Assembly: GCA_949128115.1 (NCBI GenBank)
Contig: OX421964.1
Span: 2,666,001-2,730,000 of the forward strand
DNA length: 64,000 bases
Direction of reading: 5' to 3'
Source: Anaspis maculata
Taxonomy: Eukaryota; Arthropoda; Insecta; Coleoptera; Scraptiidae
Under the pieces are notes generated by a model, which saw only the letters and a list, made by a program, of their open reading frames with translations, was not told the DNA's origin and searched no databases. Below are positions 35,915 through 47,100 of the stretch, piece by piece; position 1 is the stretch's first letter, and each line of letters begins with the position of its first letter. Position numbers and translations under genes: made by a program.

Positions 35915-37805
35915 AACATTCAAGAGATTTCTACGAGATCCCAGAGGATTTTCTCTCAATTTACAAAATTCTTCTTTAGCTGGGTTTATTTTCAAGACAT
36001 TGGGAATTTTTAAAGATTTTTACGAGATTTTTTGAAGATCTCTAGAATATTTCTACGGATTTTTTAAGATTTCTCAGGGATCCTCATGGACTCCTGACGA
36101 TTCGTATGAAATTTCTAAAAATTACGCAGTATTTCCGAAAATCTCTACTGATTCTGATTCGATACTGATTCGCAGATTTCTACAGGATCTTCAGGAATTT
36201 CCAAGATATTTTCTTGAATCTTTTGGAAAGATTTTTCGAGATTTTAAAGGACGCTCAAAAATATCTATGAATTTCTCGAGATTTATACAGGATTCCTAGG
36301 AATTTTTCAAGATTTGTATGAAATTCTAAGGATATTTGAAGAATTCTACTATGTTTTTGAGGAATTTCTAGAGATTTCTAAAGATTTCTACATAATTTCC
36401 AAAGGTGTTTACAAGGAAAATTCCTCTGAAAACTAAAGATTTCTCAAGGTTTCTACTGGAAATGTAAGGATCCTTGAAGATTTGTTCAGAATTTATAGGG
36501 ATTTCCTAACATTTCTATGGAATTCACAAGAATTTCTAGAGATTTCTACAGGAATATCAAGGTTTTCTGAAGATTATCATGGAGTTTTTAAGGATTTTCA
36601 AGGATTGATGAGAATTTCTATGCGGTTCTGGTATGAAAGATTTTGATAGATCTATGTGCTTGAGTTAAGATTTGTACAGAATTTCTAGTGTTTTCAAGAT
36701 TTCTACGGTATCTTGAAGGTTTCTGAGTTGAGACTTTGAAATTTATTAAAAGAAAAAAATTATACAAAAAAACTGTCTGTTTCTCCCGTAAAATCGAAGA
36801 TATACTCTATTATAGGAACAGACAAGAAGTAGGATCAGCTGATAATTGTTGAGACTTGTTTTTCAATTTTTACGGATCACTTCAAGAACTTCCAAAAGAT
36901 TCTACAAGATACGTGGAAATTTATAAAGGCTTTTATGGACTAACTGGGGATTTTTGGAGATTTGTCATGAAATTTCTGAGAATTTATAGAGAGTTTCCAA
37001 AATTTCCATAGGATTTCTGGGAATTTGTTTCGGATTTCTAGGAATTTCTGAGAAATTTGTATCCATTTTTCAAAATTCCTAAAGGTTTTCCAAGATTTCT
37101 TGGGAAATTCGAGAAGTTTCTGAACGTTTCTTTTTCTTTGAACGTTTTTGAAGAATTCTACAAGATTTTCAGGTATTCATAAAAATTTATAAAGAAGAAA
37201 TTCCAAATATTTGTATGGAATATCTAGGAATCTCTAAATATTTTCACGAGATTTTGGAAATCTTCTAGGGATCTAGAGATTTTTAAAATCCACGAAGATT
37301 CAAAGGACCTCTCAAGATGTCTACGGAAATTCTTGGTATTTTTTAAGGTCTCTACGGGATTACTTTTGAGATTTTTTGAAGATTCATGGGAATGTTCCGA
37401 GATTTTTACAAAATTTTTAAAGATTTTCAAGAGTTTTTAGTGATTTCTACGAGATTTTCAAGAATTTCTTGTGATTTCCGCAGGATTTTTGAAGATTTTC
37501 GTGAGAATTTCTAGGGGTTTTGGAAAATTTCCACGGCATCCTGGAAATTCGTGTGGGATTTCTAAAAATGTTTTGACAATTTCTACGGATTTTTGGAAAT
37601 TTCTGCGGGATTTCCGATAGTTTCCAAAAGATTTTGTAGGTCATTTCTCAAGATTTGTGCGAAATATCTAGGAATTTTCGAGGATTTGTATAAGATTTCT
37701 AGCGATTTTGGAAGATTACGAGATTTTTGAAGAATTTTTTTGGATTTTCAAGATTTCTGTGTTATGCTCAGGATATTTACGAGATTTCCGAGGACTCCTT
37801 TGAGA
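35915..37805 (-). repeat. GGATTTC array (copy B, part 2)
   Basis: Nearly 1.9 kb of loosely periodic GGATTTC, TTTCTACGAGATTTC and GATTTCTAGG words. All open frames in it are repeat translation. Confidence 0.85.
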
Positions 37806-38179
37806 ATTTCTAATCACAAGTAATCCATAATTCCGACGCTATGGGCTTTAGATTCCAGAAAATATGATTGTTGGCAAAAGAATCACATGAGTAATGCCTA
37901 CAAGTGGCAGTTTTTTTTTTTGTACAAGAAATAATTTCAGATTTAAACGAAGCAACGAAGTTCAGCTGGTAATTTAGCAGAAACATCACTAACCTATTCT
38001 ATAAGCTGTAACAGCTGGCTTGTTCATCAATTTCATTACCTACATGAATGACAGCTAAGTTTGTGAGTCAACTGAATCTGAAGTGAAATTTTACATTTCA
38101 TAAATTACACGTAATTTCCATCACTATACCAGGGCCCGCTTGTAATTATTGCAATGCTGAAAATTTGCAAAATCTTAAA

Positions 38180-39290
38180 AAATAAGTCGTGAATAAGAAT
38201 CGTGTGAAAATATACCTACATGTAACCTGGATCTTCCATCTGGCGATCAGCAGATTTCTAGATCACAGCAGCAGATCCAAAGAAATCGATTTCTTTCCAG
38301 GACTGTTTCATCACGCCATCAGACAAAACGACAGGCGTAATGAATACCTGCGGTTGCCGTTTGGGTTAACAAACGCTCCTAACGCTTCTGCTGTATATTA
38401 TGGAACCGTCCATCAAGTACATACTGGACCAGCTGAGCCTAATTAAATCTCTAATGTATCTGTCGCTTGCTTGTTCTGTACACAATAGCTATCTTGTGGT
38501 TATACCATGGCTATATATCGGCCGGTTTCAATCAGTTTCTGTTTGTGTTCTGTAGCATCGGATGTTTTTTTATTTAGCTTCTGGCAGCGATTCAAACACC
38601 AAATCACTGGATATAATCACTCCTGCTATAAATTTCAATGGTTTATATTATCCGGCTGCCTTTATCTACAAGTAGGTATTTAATTTCCGATTGACTTGAC
38701 TTTATTTTTACGACACAAAATGCAATAACGCGCGGCTTTATGCACAAAGTACATAATCACGATTATTAAGCTATAATAAATATTATGCCATGTCTTGAAC
38801 TGCATATTTTCCTAAAAACCGTGAACTTTCTTGAACACGCTTTCGAATTCCTTATGCCTGCCTTGCTATCGAACCGAGCTAAGTATTATATTTCACACAT
38901 TACCCATAAGTAAGTAGGCACCTACAGTGACCACGAAATAACTCAGAAACTACTTTATTTCACAAGATAAAGCCGATTGCATTTATTTATAATGTAGAGG
39001 GCTATTACGTCCAAGTCATATAATTGTTGGTTAAGGCGTTGATAATATTCCGATATTTCATTCCAGCACCAAAGATACCAAGCTAATTTTCCAGTTCCAC
39101 CAAAACAAAGTTCCTAGAATTCATAACTGCGAACTGCCGACGACAATGGGAACGAATTCTTTGCAGTCAGTCTGTTCTGTTCCCTGTTCCGGCATCCCGG
39201 AGATTTTTATTTTTACAGTTTCACCCTCGGATTCACCCACAAAAGCTGACTGAACCGTGCCAATTTGGAGCTCTGGCTCTGCTTTCTTTC
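38180..39290 (+). mobile_element. Decayed repeat with Ty3/gypsy RT-like fragment, copy 1
   Basis: The frame at 38270-38440 reads FHHAIRQNDRRNEYLRLPFGLTNAPNAS in pieces. YLRLPFGLTNAPNA resembles the RT segment just before the YxDD box in gypsy-type elements. A related block at 58080-58690 has RMPFRLANAPNAP and also shares the downstream AGTTTCACCCTCG and CTGTGCCAATTTGGAGCT words. Both are decayed; identification is moderate. Confidence 0.45.
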
Positions 39291-40079
39291 CATTAATCCC
39301 TCCCTCTTTTCCCAGTTTTTACACCACATCCGCTCCTTTTTTTTATTGTAAAATCAAACAAACGTGTACAGTTTTTTTTCGTCAGTCATCACTTCCCATT
39401 TCGCACAGGCGAGGCGGCCCGAACTGTGTCGGGTTTCCAATTAATTCCGAACCAAACTTTTTGTGTAAGGATTCGAAGCGCAGCCGTTTGGCCGGCCAGG
39501 CGCCTAATTAAACGTACTACAGGTAATTTTGGTTGGGTATAATCATTTTAATTAACTTAATTTAATTGTTTTGTATCCCAACTCCAGAGGTTGAAAACAA
39601 AAGGTGCGCTGTTGTTGTACGTTTCGGAACTGTATTTTTCCATGATGAACGATTAATTGAGCAAAAAAAACATCTACTTTGCGGTTGCATGTTAGCCAAA
39701 AGGTTAGGGTGAGTCGCAATTATAACGAACAGACAATTTTAAACGGGGTTTCAATGGCGTTAATAAACTGCTGAAGTAGGCGGAGTTATATCTTAATTAT
39801 AACCGTGGCTTAGTCACACCCATCTGAGATTTGAGCTCATTCATTGGTTGAACCCGAGGTTGAACCGCAGTCTTTAACTAAGTCAAGCTAAGTAAAAGCA
39901 CATCGTAGCCAATACACTGTTACCTTGTACCGTTAACCGTCAATTTAAAGTTAACCCGGGATAGGGCAACTCAAGCTTTAAACTTCAAGCTACAAATAGC
40001 AAATCATACAAAGATGCAGGCGGCTCGAAAAAAAGAAGTGAAATTGTCAAAAAATTCTTCTTAACTCTTGGAATTCTTT
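39291..40079. other. Unassigned sequence
   Basis: No gene or repeat recognised; short motif-free open frames only. Confidence 0.35.
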
Positions 40080-40440
40080 TAGCTTGTTGCTCACAATTCT
40101 CATATTAGTAGGTACTAATTCACCTTACCTAATCTGTTGACAAATGTACGATCAGATGTTGCATGATCAAGGTAACCTAAATTACATGTAGAAAATTTGT
40201 TCTCAAAAAAGGTTTGACATCAATTTTCTTTCTGTTTCAGGTAAGCCATGTCTCCAAGTTGTTCGACAGATTCTGTATTTTTGATACGAAGGTAAGCTGA
40301 CATTAACGTTGTTGAATGCCATTGCCTGACTCGTTGATATGGTGATATAGAAGGTAAACTGCCAAAGTCACTTTACCTTTATTTATGGATCGCAGCTCTG
40401 AGCAACAAAAGTGGTGAAATTCTACCAAAATACATCATTC
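40080..40440 (+). repeat. Duplicated block shared with 6300-6660
   Basis: Same-orientation partner of 6300-6660, with highest identity around the 51-bp core at 40241-40291. Confidence 0.7.
40241..40291 (+). other. Candidate 51-bp internal exon, copy 2
   Basis: It is preceded by TTTCTTTCTGTTTCAG and followed by GTAAGC. The open frame reads VSHVSKLFDRFCIFDTK. Differences from copy 1 (6507-6557) are three substitutions without indels, while the flanks have diverged more. No family recognised. Confidence 0.4.
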
Positions 40441-40445
40441 AATCT

Positions 40446-41060
40446 CGCGAATATGTCCTAATGTGAAATGTTGTATTGTATGTTTTAATCCGTTTTGGGG
40501 ATGTGTCACCAGTCACTCCGAGCTAATAAGTCAAAATTAGCTCCGCTCAAAGCAGAAGGGAAGTTGAAAATTACAACGCATTCAGGTATTTCTACGAAAA
40601 CATCAAGGTGCTGTATAATTTTTCCAGGTTGATTAAAGGCTCACATCGAGGCTTACATCTGAACTGATACATATCCTGATACAGTCCTGTCTGAATCAGT
40701 TTTCAAAATTATAACGGGGAATTAGATGTAGTTTAGTTAGATTTAGATCGATTCACTTCAAGCTTGTCCTTTCTTTTGAATCACATATTCATGAATCAGC
40801 TATAAGTTGATTGGTTATGTATAAGTTCAGATGTAAGTTTCGGTGTAAACTTTCAATTAACTTGGAAGATACAGCACCTCGATGCTCTCGTAGAAATACC
40901 CAAATGCGTTGTAATTTTCAACTTCCTTTTTGCTCTGCGTGGATCTCATTCTGACCTCGGCTAATTAGCTCGGAGTGACTGGTGACGCTTTCTGAAATGG
41001 GTTGAAACATACAATGCATGATTTCAATGTGGACATATTCGGAAGATTACGTAGCCCAAT
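40446..41060. repeat. Palindromic element, about 0.6 kb
   Basis: Left arm landmarks CAGTCACTCCGAGCTAAT, ATTACAACGCATTCAGGTAT and AAGGTGCTGTAT are mirrored at 40870-41000 (ATACAGCACCTCGATGC, AATGCGTTGTAATTTTCAAC, GAGCTAATTAGC-like). The loop is about 40730-40790. Probable non-autonomous foldback. Confidence 0.8.
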
Positions 41061-41609
41061 GTCAATTTTTATTCAATTGCCAGCGCTGTTCCACAGCCGA
41101 TGGAAATTTCATCCTCCTGTAGGAAGACATTTTTGTTGAAGGGTCAAGGATGATTCCACCTGGTGACTCGGGGGCAACCCGTTAACAGTTCCTTAAGGCT
41201 CACACACTGACTATTGTAGTCTCAATGTGTTACAGGCTATCGCCAGTAGTTGCTATCTGGCACTGTATGTGAACAAAAACTTTTATGGATTTTTTAAGAC
41301 ATTCGGCCAGCATTGGAATACAAAAACCATCCAAAGTTCGTTACCAAAATCACTTAAATTATCAGTAACTGTGTTAGCATGCTACTTGTTAGTTCCATCA
41401 TTTTGTCTTGACGGAAAATAAACCGGGTGTCTCGCAGAACGTCTGTCGTCTTCTAACACTCTCACTCAAATCCCTTCTTCAGTTCGCTTCTATTCCCGAG
41501 CCTCCCTATTCCACCCCTCAGGCAAAAGTAGCCGATGCAAACAAAAATTGCGTGATTCTCGACAAATTTCCTATAGCATCCAAGGAGTCCAAAAAAATTT
41601 CAGTTAGCT
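41061..41609. other. Unassigned sequence
   Basis: Nothing recognised. Confidence 0.3.
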
Positions 41610-41782
41610 TTAATAATAAATAAATGTTTTTCTCCTTATCGACTCGCAACGGCCATAAGAGCTTTTGCCTTTCAGTAACTCTCAACAACTCAACAAACCG
41701 CCTTTTCCCGCGAATCGAACCCGGAGTTCCTGTAGCCGCAGGCAGAGACGCAACCAACCACTTGTGTCACGGTGCCGACTAA
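41610..41782 (-). mobile_element. tRNA-derived SINE, copy 2
   Basis: On the minus strand the head reads GGCACCGTGACACAAGTGG (A-box region), then GGGTTCGATTCGCGG (B box, about 41722-41709). The tail TATGGCCGTTGCGAGTCGAT, then AAGGAGAA and ATTTATTTATTA, matches copy 1 at 28094-28290 in order. The two copies differ in the middle. Confidence 0.8.
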
Positions 41783-41832
41783 TTTGTTTTTAGCGTCTCA
41801 TCACTGCAATTTTTTCAATTTTCTCAATTAAT

Positions 41833-42315
41833 TCAGGTTTTATTCTCATCCCTTTGACAGTTATAACATGGCCTGAGTATTCGACTTCTTTTAAAGAATT
41901 GGGACTTTACAAGTTGGATATTGAATCGGTGCTGTATGAGTAGGTCAAGAGCTGTTGTAAGATTGGTTGGATGTTCTTGCACGGTTTCGCCTAAGATGAT
42001 AATGTCGTCGAGGTAGACGAGCCAGATTTTTTTTTTTTGGACCCCTCTCAGGATATCATGCATCACGCGAGCAAAACATGCCGATGCGTCACGTAAACCA
42101 AATGGCATGTGCCAAAATTCGGATTGGCCGTCCTCGGTTGAAATTGCCGTTTTTGTCCAATCCGCGTCCTCTATTCGGATTTGATGATATCCTGAATCGA
42201 AATCGATTGTTGAGAAGCACTTTGAAGCCTCGAAAATATCGAGAATATTAGCAATATTTGAGAGGGGATATTTATCCTCGACCGTGTTCTCATTTGATTC
42301 TCGAAATTTCACCAC
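41833..42315 (-). pseudogene. Ty3/gypsy reverse transcriptase fragment
   Basis: 160 open codons: KYPLSNIANILDIFEASKCF, STIDFDSGYHQIRIEDADW (first catalytic Asp), FWHMPFGLRDASACFARVM, then the YLDDIIIL box with both catalytic Asp residues. After about residue 150 the frame runs into unrelated sequence and the RNase H and integrase domains are missing. A gypsy-type RT fragment of a dead element. Confidence 0.9.
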
Positions 42316-43763
42316 AATTTGCCATTGTTGTTAGAACATGAGAATCGTGTTAGTTATGAATTAATGGGACTTTCACTTGAAAATTTTCGACGGTGTTGGT
42401 ATTAGCTGTAACTTCGCGATGGCCAAATGCTTGTTATGATATTATCACTGTTATTTTTTGAATGGTATTTTTTTTTTGGTGGTCAAAATCTGATAAGGCT
42501 CAACTTGGACACATGAATAATTGATTTGGAGTGGTTTGGATTGGAATGAAGGATATGAGACATTACCAAACTTGAGTGATTTTTGTAATTTGGAGTCACG
42601 TTCAATTCTTCAAGAGTTTGGGTTCCTAAAAGGGTATCATAGTGTTCAATAAACTTTGTGACAAAGAATTCTAGGAATTGACCTGGCTCGAATATGTCGG
42701 TTGTAGCTTCTTGGTTGTGGGTGTATTGGTTCATAATAGTCTTGATCATGAAATTCTTGTGTACAATGCAGTCTTCAAAATATTTAAGCCGGTCAGGTTT
42801 TCATCAGTTAACTGGAAATTAGTGGAAACACGTAGTCTTCGAGTGTGTCGTCTTGTGTATTATTCCCGTATTCGTTATATAATTTTATCTGATCAAGTAA
42901 TGAGAGTTGTGAGTTCTTTGGGTCTGGCCGGAATCAGTGTCCCTAGTTGTAGCCCGTGAAGACTCGAATGATAGATTATTCTTACACTTTCTATTTAAAT
43001 CTTCTGGCTGATCGTGGTTTCCTTCGACTTCAAGTGAATTTGGACGTGAATTTTCCCTATTGTCAGTGATTTCTAACTATGACTGTGAATCCGGGCTGAA
43101 TCGATTGATTCTAACGTGAAATTATTGAACGGGCTTAGTTCAGAGACAGATTAATCCGACACAAAGTGAACCTATGCATTAATTTCTTGTAAAATTTCTC
43201 ACCCTAGGTTCCACCAACGCTCAATCAATATAATACGAGATTGGTGAAATTTCTTCTGGTCAGTATTCTTTGGTGAATGACTGAAATTCTTGTTTCACAA
43301 AAGAGAACGATACAATGATTGATTACCCAAAGATTGTATGCATTTCCCATGGTTAACTCCCTAGGATTGACCAGACTGAAATCCATTTAATCTCGTATTA
43401 CGTTAATTGCGTATTATTTTTTTGGTGCAACTCAGGGTTAGTCACTCACAAGCATAAAATAGTACAGACGCTATTTTGTATCATATTCGTGTCCTTGCAA
43501 ACTGGTTACCTATGTGTGAATCGTCTCATTGTATACGTAAATGAGAATATTTGCGAAAACAAAGAAAATTTTGGCAAACAGACTCACGGTGTTCCTTCTC
43601 TTTGCTTGGACTGCTTGGATTGAACTTGTACTGGAGCTGAACTTGTAGAACCTCTGGAGTCGCTTCTGAGGGTTGTTTGGTTTGATCAAACTTTGTTTGA
43701 GCTTCTAGGTTGCTGGATACTTTCAAAATCTGAAGCTCTTGGACTGATTGCCAAATTCGAAAG

Positions 43764-43781
43764 ATCCTACCGACTGCGCCA
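43764..43781 (-). other. Primer-binding site of the gypsy remnant
   Basis: The minus strand reads TGGCGCAGTCGGTAGGAT. It begins with TGG, complementary to a tRNA CCA end, and from memory resembles the tRNA-Ser-type site of the 17.6/297 group. It lies upstream of the pol fragment in the correct orientation. Confidence 0.7.
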
Positions 43782-44144
43782 GTTATAAATGCGATTGGGG
43801 AGAATAATTTTTTTCAAAGACTTATCCTCGAAAACCTTACTCAGACGTATAATATGACTGTACAGTATACAGTGTTGTGACAAAAATCAAGTAGGTAGGT
43901 AAAGTAAAAACTGCCTCAGATTTTTCTTGTAAGTACACTTAGTCTTATTACTATAGGTCGTTGCCTATGTTGACGAAATAAATAACGAATAAATTATAAT
44001 TATCGGTGCTTTTCCTATGGAATACAAAAAGCTTACTGATGGTAACGATAATTAATTCCGTTTGAACTCGGCAGCCATATACACTGCGATTGCAAAACTA
44101 CCATTTCCAAACTGACGTTCGCAGACCCAGCAGCGCAGTCCGAA

Positions 44145-47100
44145 ATGGAAACCTCGCCGTTCGATTTTTGCAAGAAATCTTTTATGGAAAGCAAGCAAAT
44201 TGAAAAGAAAAACTGTTACCGTTTCTGCTAAACAGCAATTTTTACATTACAGAGGACCACTTCTGGTTGCTCCACCTGTGCTGCATTGGAATTTTCACCA
44301 AGAAAATAGTCAGGATTGGTCTGATGTTGTCGATTTCGATACAATTGATGGTTTACGTTTTCGAACTCTACGTATTCTTCATCGAGCCGGCTTACATAAT
44401 GAAATATGCGTCTTTTTTATTCGCCAGGTCTTACGTAAGCTTGTATCGAACAATAATGTTGTATAAATCATGCGCTGGAATGGCTATCATGTTGTCTAGT
44501 GGGGAGGATGCTCAGGCTCAGCATAACAGCATCAAACAGCATGTCGTTCACAGTGAAATCAACAATTTGGTCTAGGGTGACCCTGAACTCAGCCGTATGA
44601 TTGGTTGTAGACGGCCTCTTTCAAAACCACCTTTGACCTAGATAATTTTTGATCTCACGGTACTGTTCTTAAACATAGACCTCAATGGTTCTGTACCCGG
44701 TGTCGTCACAATAACCAAAACTGGTCACGAAGCTTTTTTGAGAGTCTTTTTTTGAATAAAAATTTTGGCAAATCCTCAATGCTTGCTGGACAATAATATG
44801 CAAAAATTTTTTGCCGTTTGAAATCCAGCTTGCCACATTTCAGGGAGTTGCAGCAGCCTTCGCCATTCTGTGGAAACGCAGCTTGGTGGAAAATCTCTGG
44901 CAAGATTTGGAACTGTGGTCCTTGGCCGGCATCGGCAAGAACCTACGCGTCAGAGCCGAAAGATCCGTGAAGTATTCCAATGCCGTCATTTACTGCACCT
45001 TTTCGTTGGGATTCGTGGCCGTGATGTTGTTTCTGTCGATACCGGACGACAACATCGTCGAATACAACTTGATCTACTTGCTTTTGCAAAAACGCTTTCC
45101 TTCGGGGAGTAAATTTTTGATTGCCTTCGGCAAATTCGCCCTGCTTCCCACGGCCTACGCGATGGTCGTGCATCCGTTTCTCATACTATACGCCACCCAA
45201 CAGGTCCAGCTGCAGTATTTCATTTTGAATGATTGTTTTCGAAACATGAGCGGCGACTTGGAAAGCGGCGGGAAACGTATCGAAGATTTGGTCGACGATC
45301 GGGCGTTTCAGTGGGAAATGAGACGGAGGCTGGTTTTCTGCATTGCCAGGCACATTGAGATGTTGAAGTGAAGAGGAGCGATACGATATCAGTACAGAAG
45401 TGGGATCTGATGTGATGTTTTGCAGGTTTTTGAGCAAGGTCATAAAGGAAGGTGTGAGACCACTTTTCGTGGTGCTTGCAGGATTTGGATTCGTGCTTGG
45501 CATATGCATTGTTGTTATCACATATGAGGTAGATTTTATAATTCTGTCGAGTGCAGTCGCTAGGGAGCGGGATACCAGTTCTGCAACCACACAGTTTACT
45601 TGTATTTGTCCTGGAAAATCAAGGTATAATTTTTTTCGAGATGTCAGTCAAGTTGATGAGTTTTCTTATTTCAGCATGAATTTCGCAATTTCATTGCATT
45701 CATTCAAAACAAAATACCTACTTGTATCACAAATACTCGTTGTTTCTTCGGTTTCCTCTTCAGGTTTCCAGGCCCGCAGAAGAGTGACGATGAATAATCA
45801 ATAACTAAAATATCAAGTGTCACCTGGTCACTTCACCAGTTGACCTGCGTGAAGTTGAAATTGGTATCTTGTTTTTTTTTTTTTCAAATACTGTGGAAAA
45901 CTGGAAATGTGTAACTGGTCGCTTGCTCACTGGTGATTGCCCTTCAACCCAAATGGGATGCCAATTGTAATTGGCGCTCTAGCTTTTGTGTATACACCTG
46001 ATATTTTTTATCCCATCAGATGCGTTTGCATGTTTATACCAACAATGTTCAAAGCAAAACGTTGCTGTTGCTTGCTGGAATCTTGACGTTGATTTGTTAT
46101 TTCTGCTTGATTCACAACGGACAGACCACGGTAACCTTGGTAAGATTTCCTGTTTCAGTAGATCGAAGATTTTCTTAATTGATTCTCTGAATGATTCTTC
46201 AAGTCCGAAGAAGGGTACTGGGAAATTTGCAACCTGAAATGGTACACTTTGAACAAAGCGAACCGGTCAGCTCTGTTGATGCTGCTCAGACATTCATCGA
46301 AGCCCGTGAAAGTGAGCTTCACGAGGAATTTGGCCATAGATTACGATTTGGGAATTCGGGTATGCTTTTCTGATGATGTTGATGTTTGGTGAAAACCTTT
46401 CGCTTGAACAAAATTATTGCATAATGATGTTACATTAGGTGTAATTCATGAAAATGTGAAATTTGACTTGAAATTTCAGTTGATTTACAAATTTGGTTGT
46501 CATTTATGTGAATAATGAAATTTATGCACAATGTACAGCTTATGAAAATTGGTTATCGGTGTTTCTGTAGAATTTTCAGCAGAACTTCCGATGCCAATCA
46601 AAGAAGTCATCACAATCTGGAATTATTTCCTATACAAAAAAAAACTGTCACTCGTGAATATTATTTGATTTTTTTGCCAACAATCATATTTGCTGGCCTT
46701 GAAAGCTCATAGCGTCGGAATTATGGATTATTCAAAATCAGAAATTCTCAGAGGATTCCTCAGAAATCCCGTAAATATTTTGAGAAGTTCCCTAGGAGTC
46801 TTTGAAAATCCCCAGAAATTCTTCAAAAATCTCGTGATTTTTCAAAGTCCTTAGAAATCTCATAAAAATTTTCAAAAATTCTCAGATATTCCACAGAAAT
46901 CTTGAGAAATAACTCACAAAATCTTTCAAAAATCCTCGGAAATCCCGTAGAAATCTCCCAAAATTCATAGAAATTGTCCGAACATTTTCAGAAATCCCAT
47001 ACGAATTTTCAGGATCCCGTGCAAATTTTTCCAACACCCCTAGAAGTTCTCACTCAGAAATCCTGTAGAAATCTCTAGAAATTCTTGAAAATCTTGTCGG

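Larger units (their letters stand above)
32784..38122 (-). mobile_element. GAAATCC-array element, copy B (inverted, interrupted)
   Basis: On the minus strand the leader starts at 38122 (GATGGAAATTACGTGTAATT) and reads TGTCATTCATGTAGGTAATG, AATAGGTTAGTGATGTTTCT and GCTGAACTTC. The array then runs from about 37805 down to 33890, and the tail ends at about 32784 (TTTACATCCG). Leader and tail match copies A and C. Foreign DNA interrupts it at about 32950-33890 and 34929-35912. Its opposite orientation makes it a large inverted partner of A and C. Confidence 0.7.
41833..43781 (-). mobile_element. Ty3/gypsy LTR retrotransposon remnant (5' half)
   Basis: In element order on the minus strand: a tRNA-type primer-binding site (43781-43764), a decayed gag/protease zone (43740-42750), a pol fragment (42749-42483, with DTLLGTQTLEELNV, typical of the linker before RT) and an RT fragment (42315-41833). 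The element is cut off after RT; integrase and the 3' LTR are absent. The 5' LTR should lie at about 43785-44100, but its outer end cannot be fixed. Confidence 0.8.
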
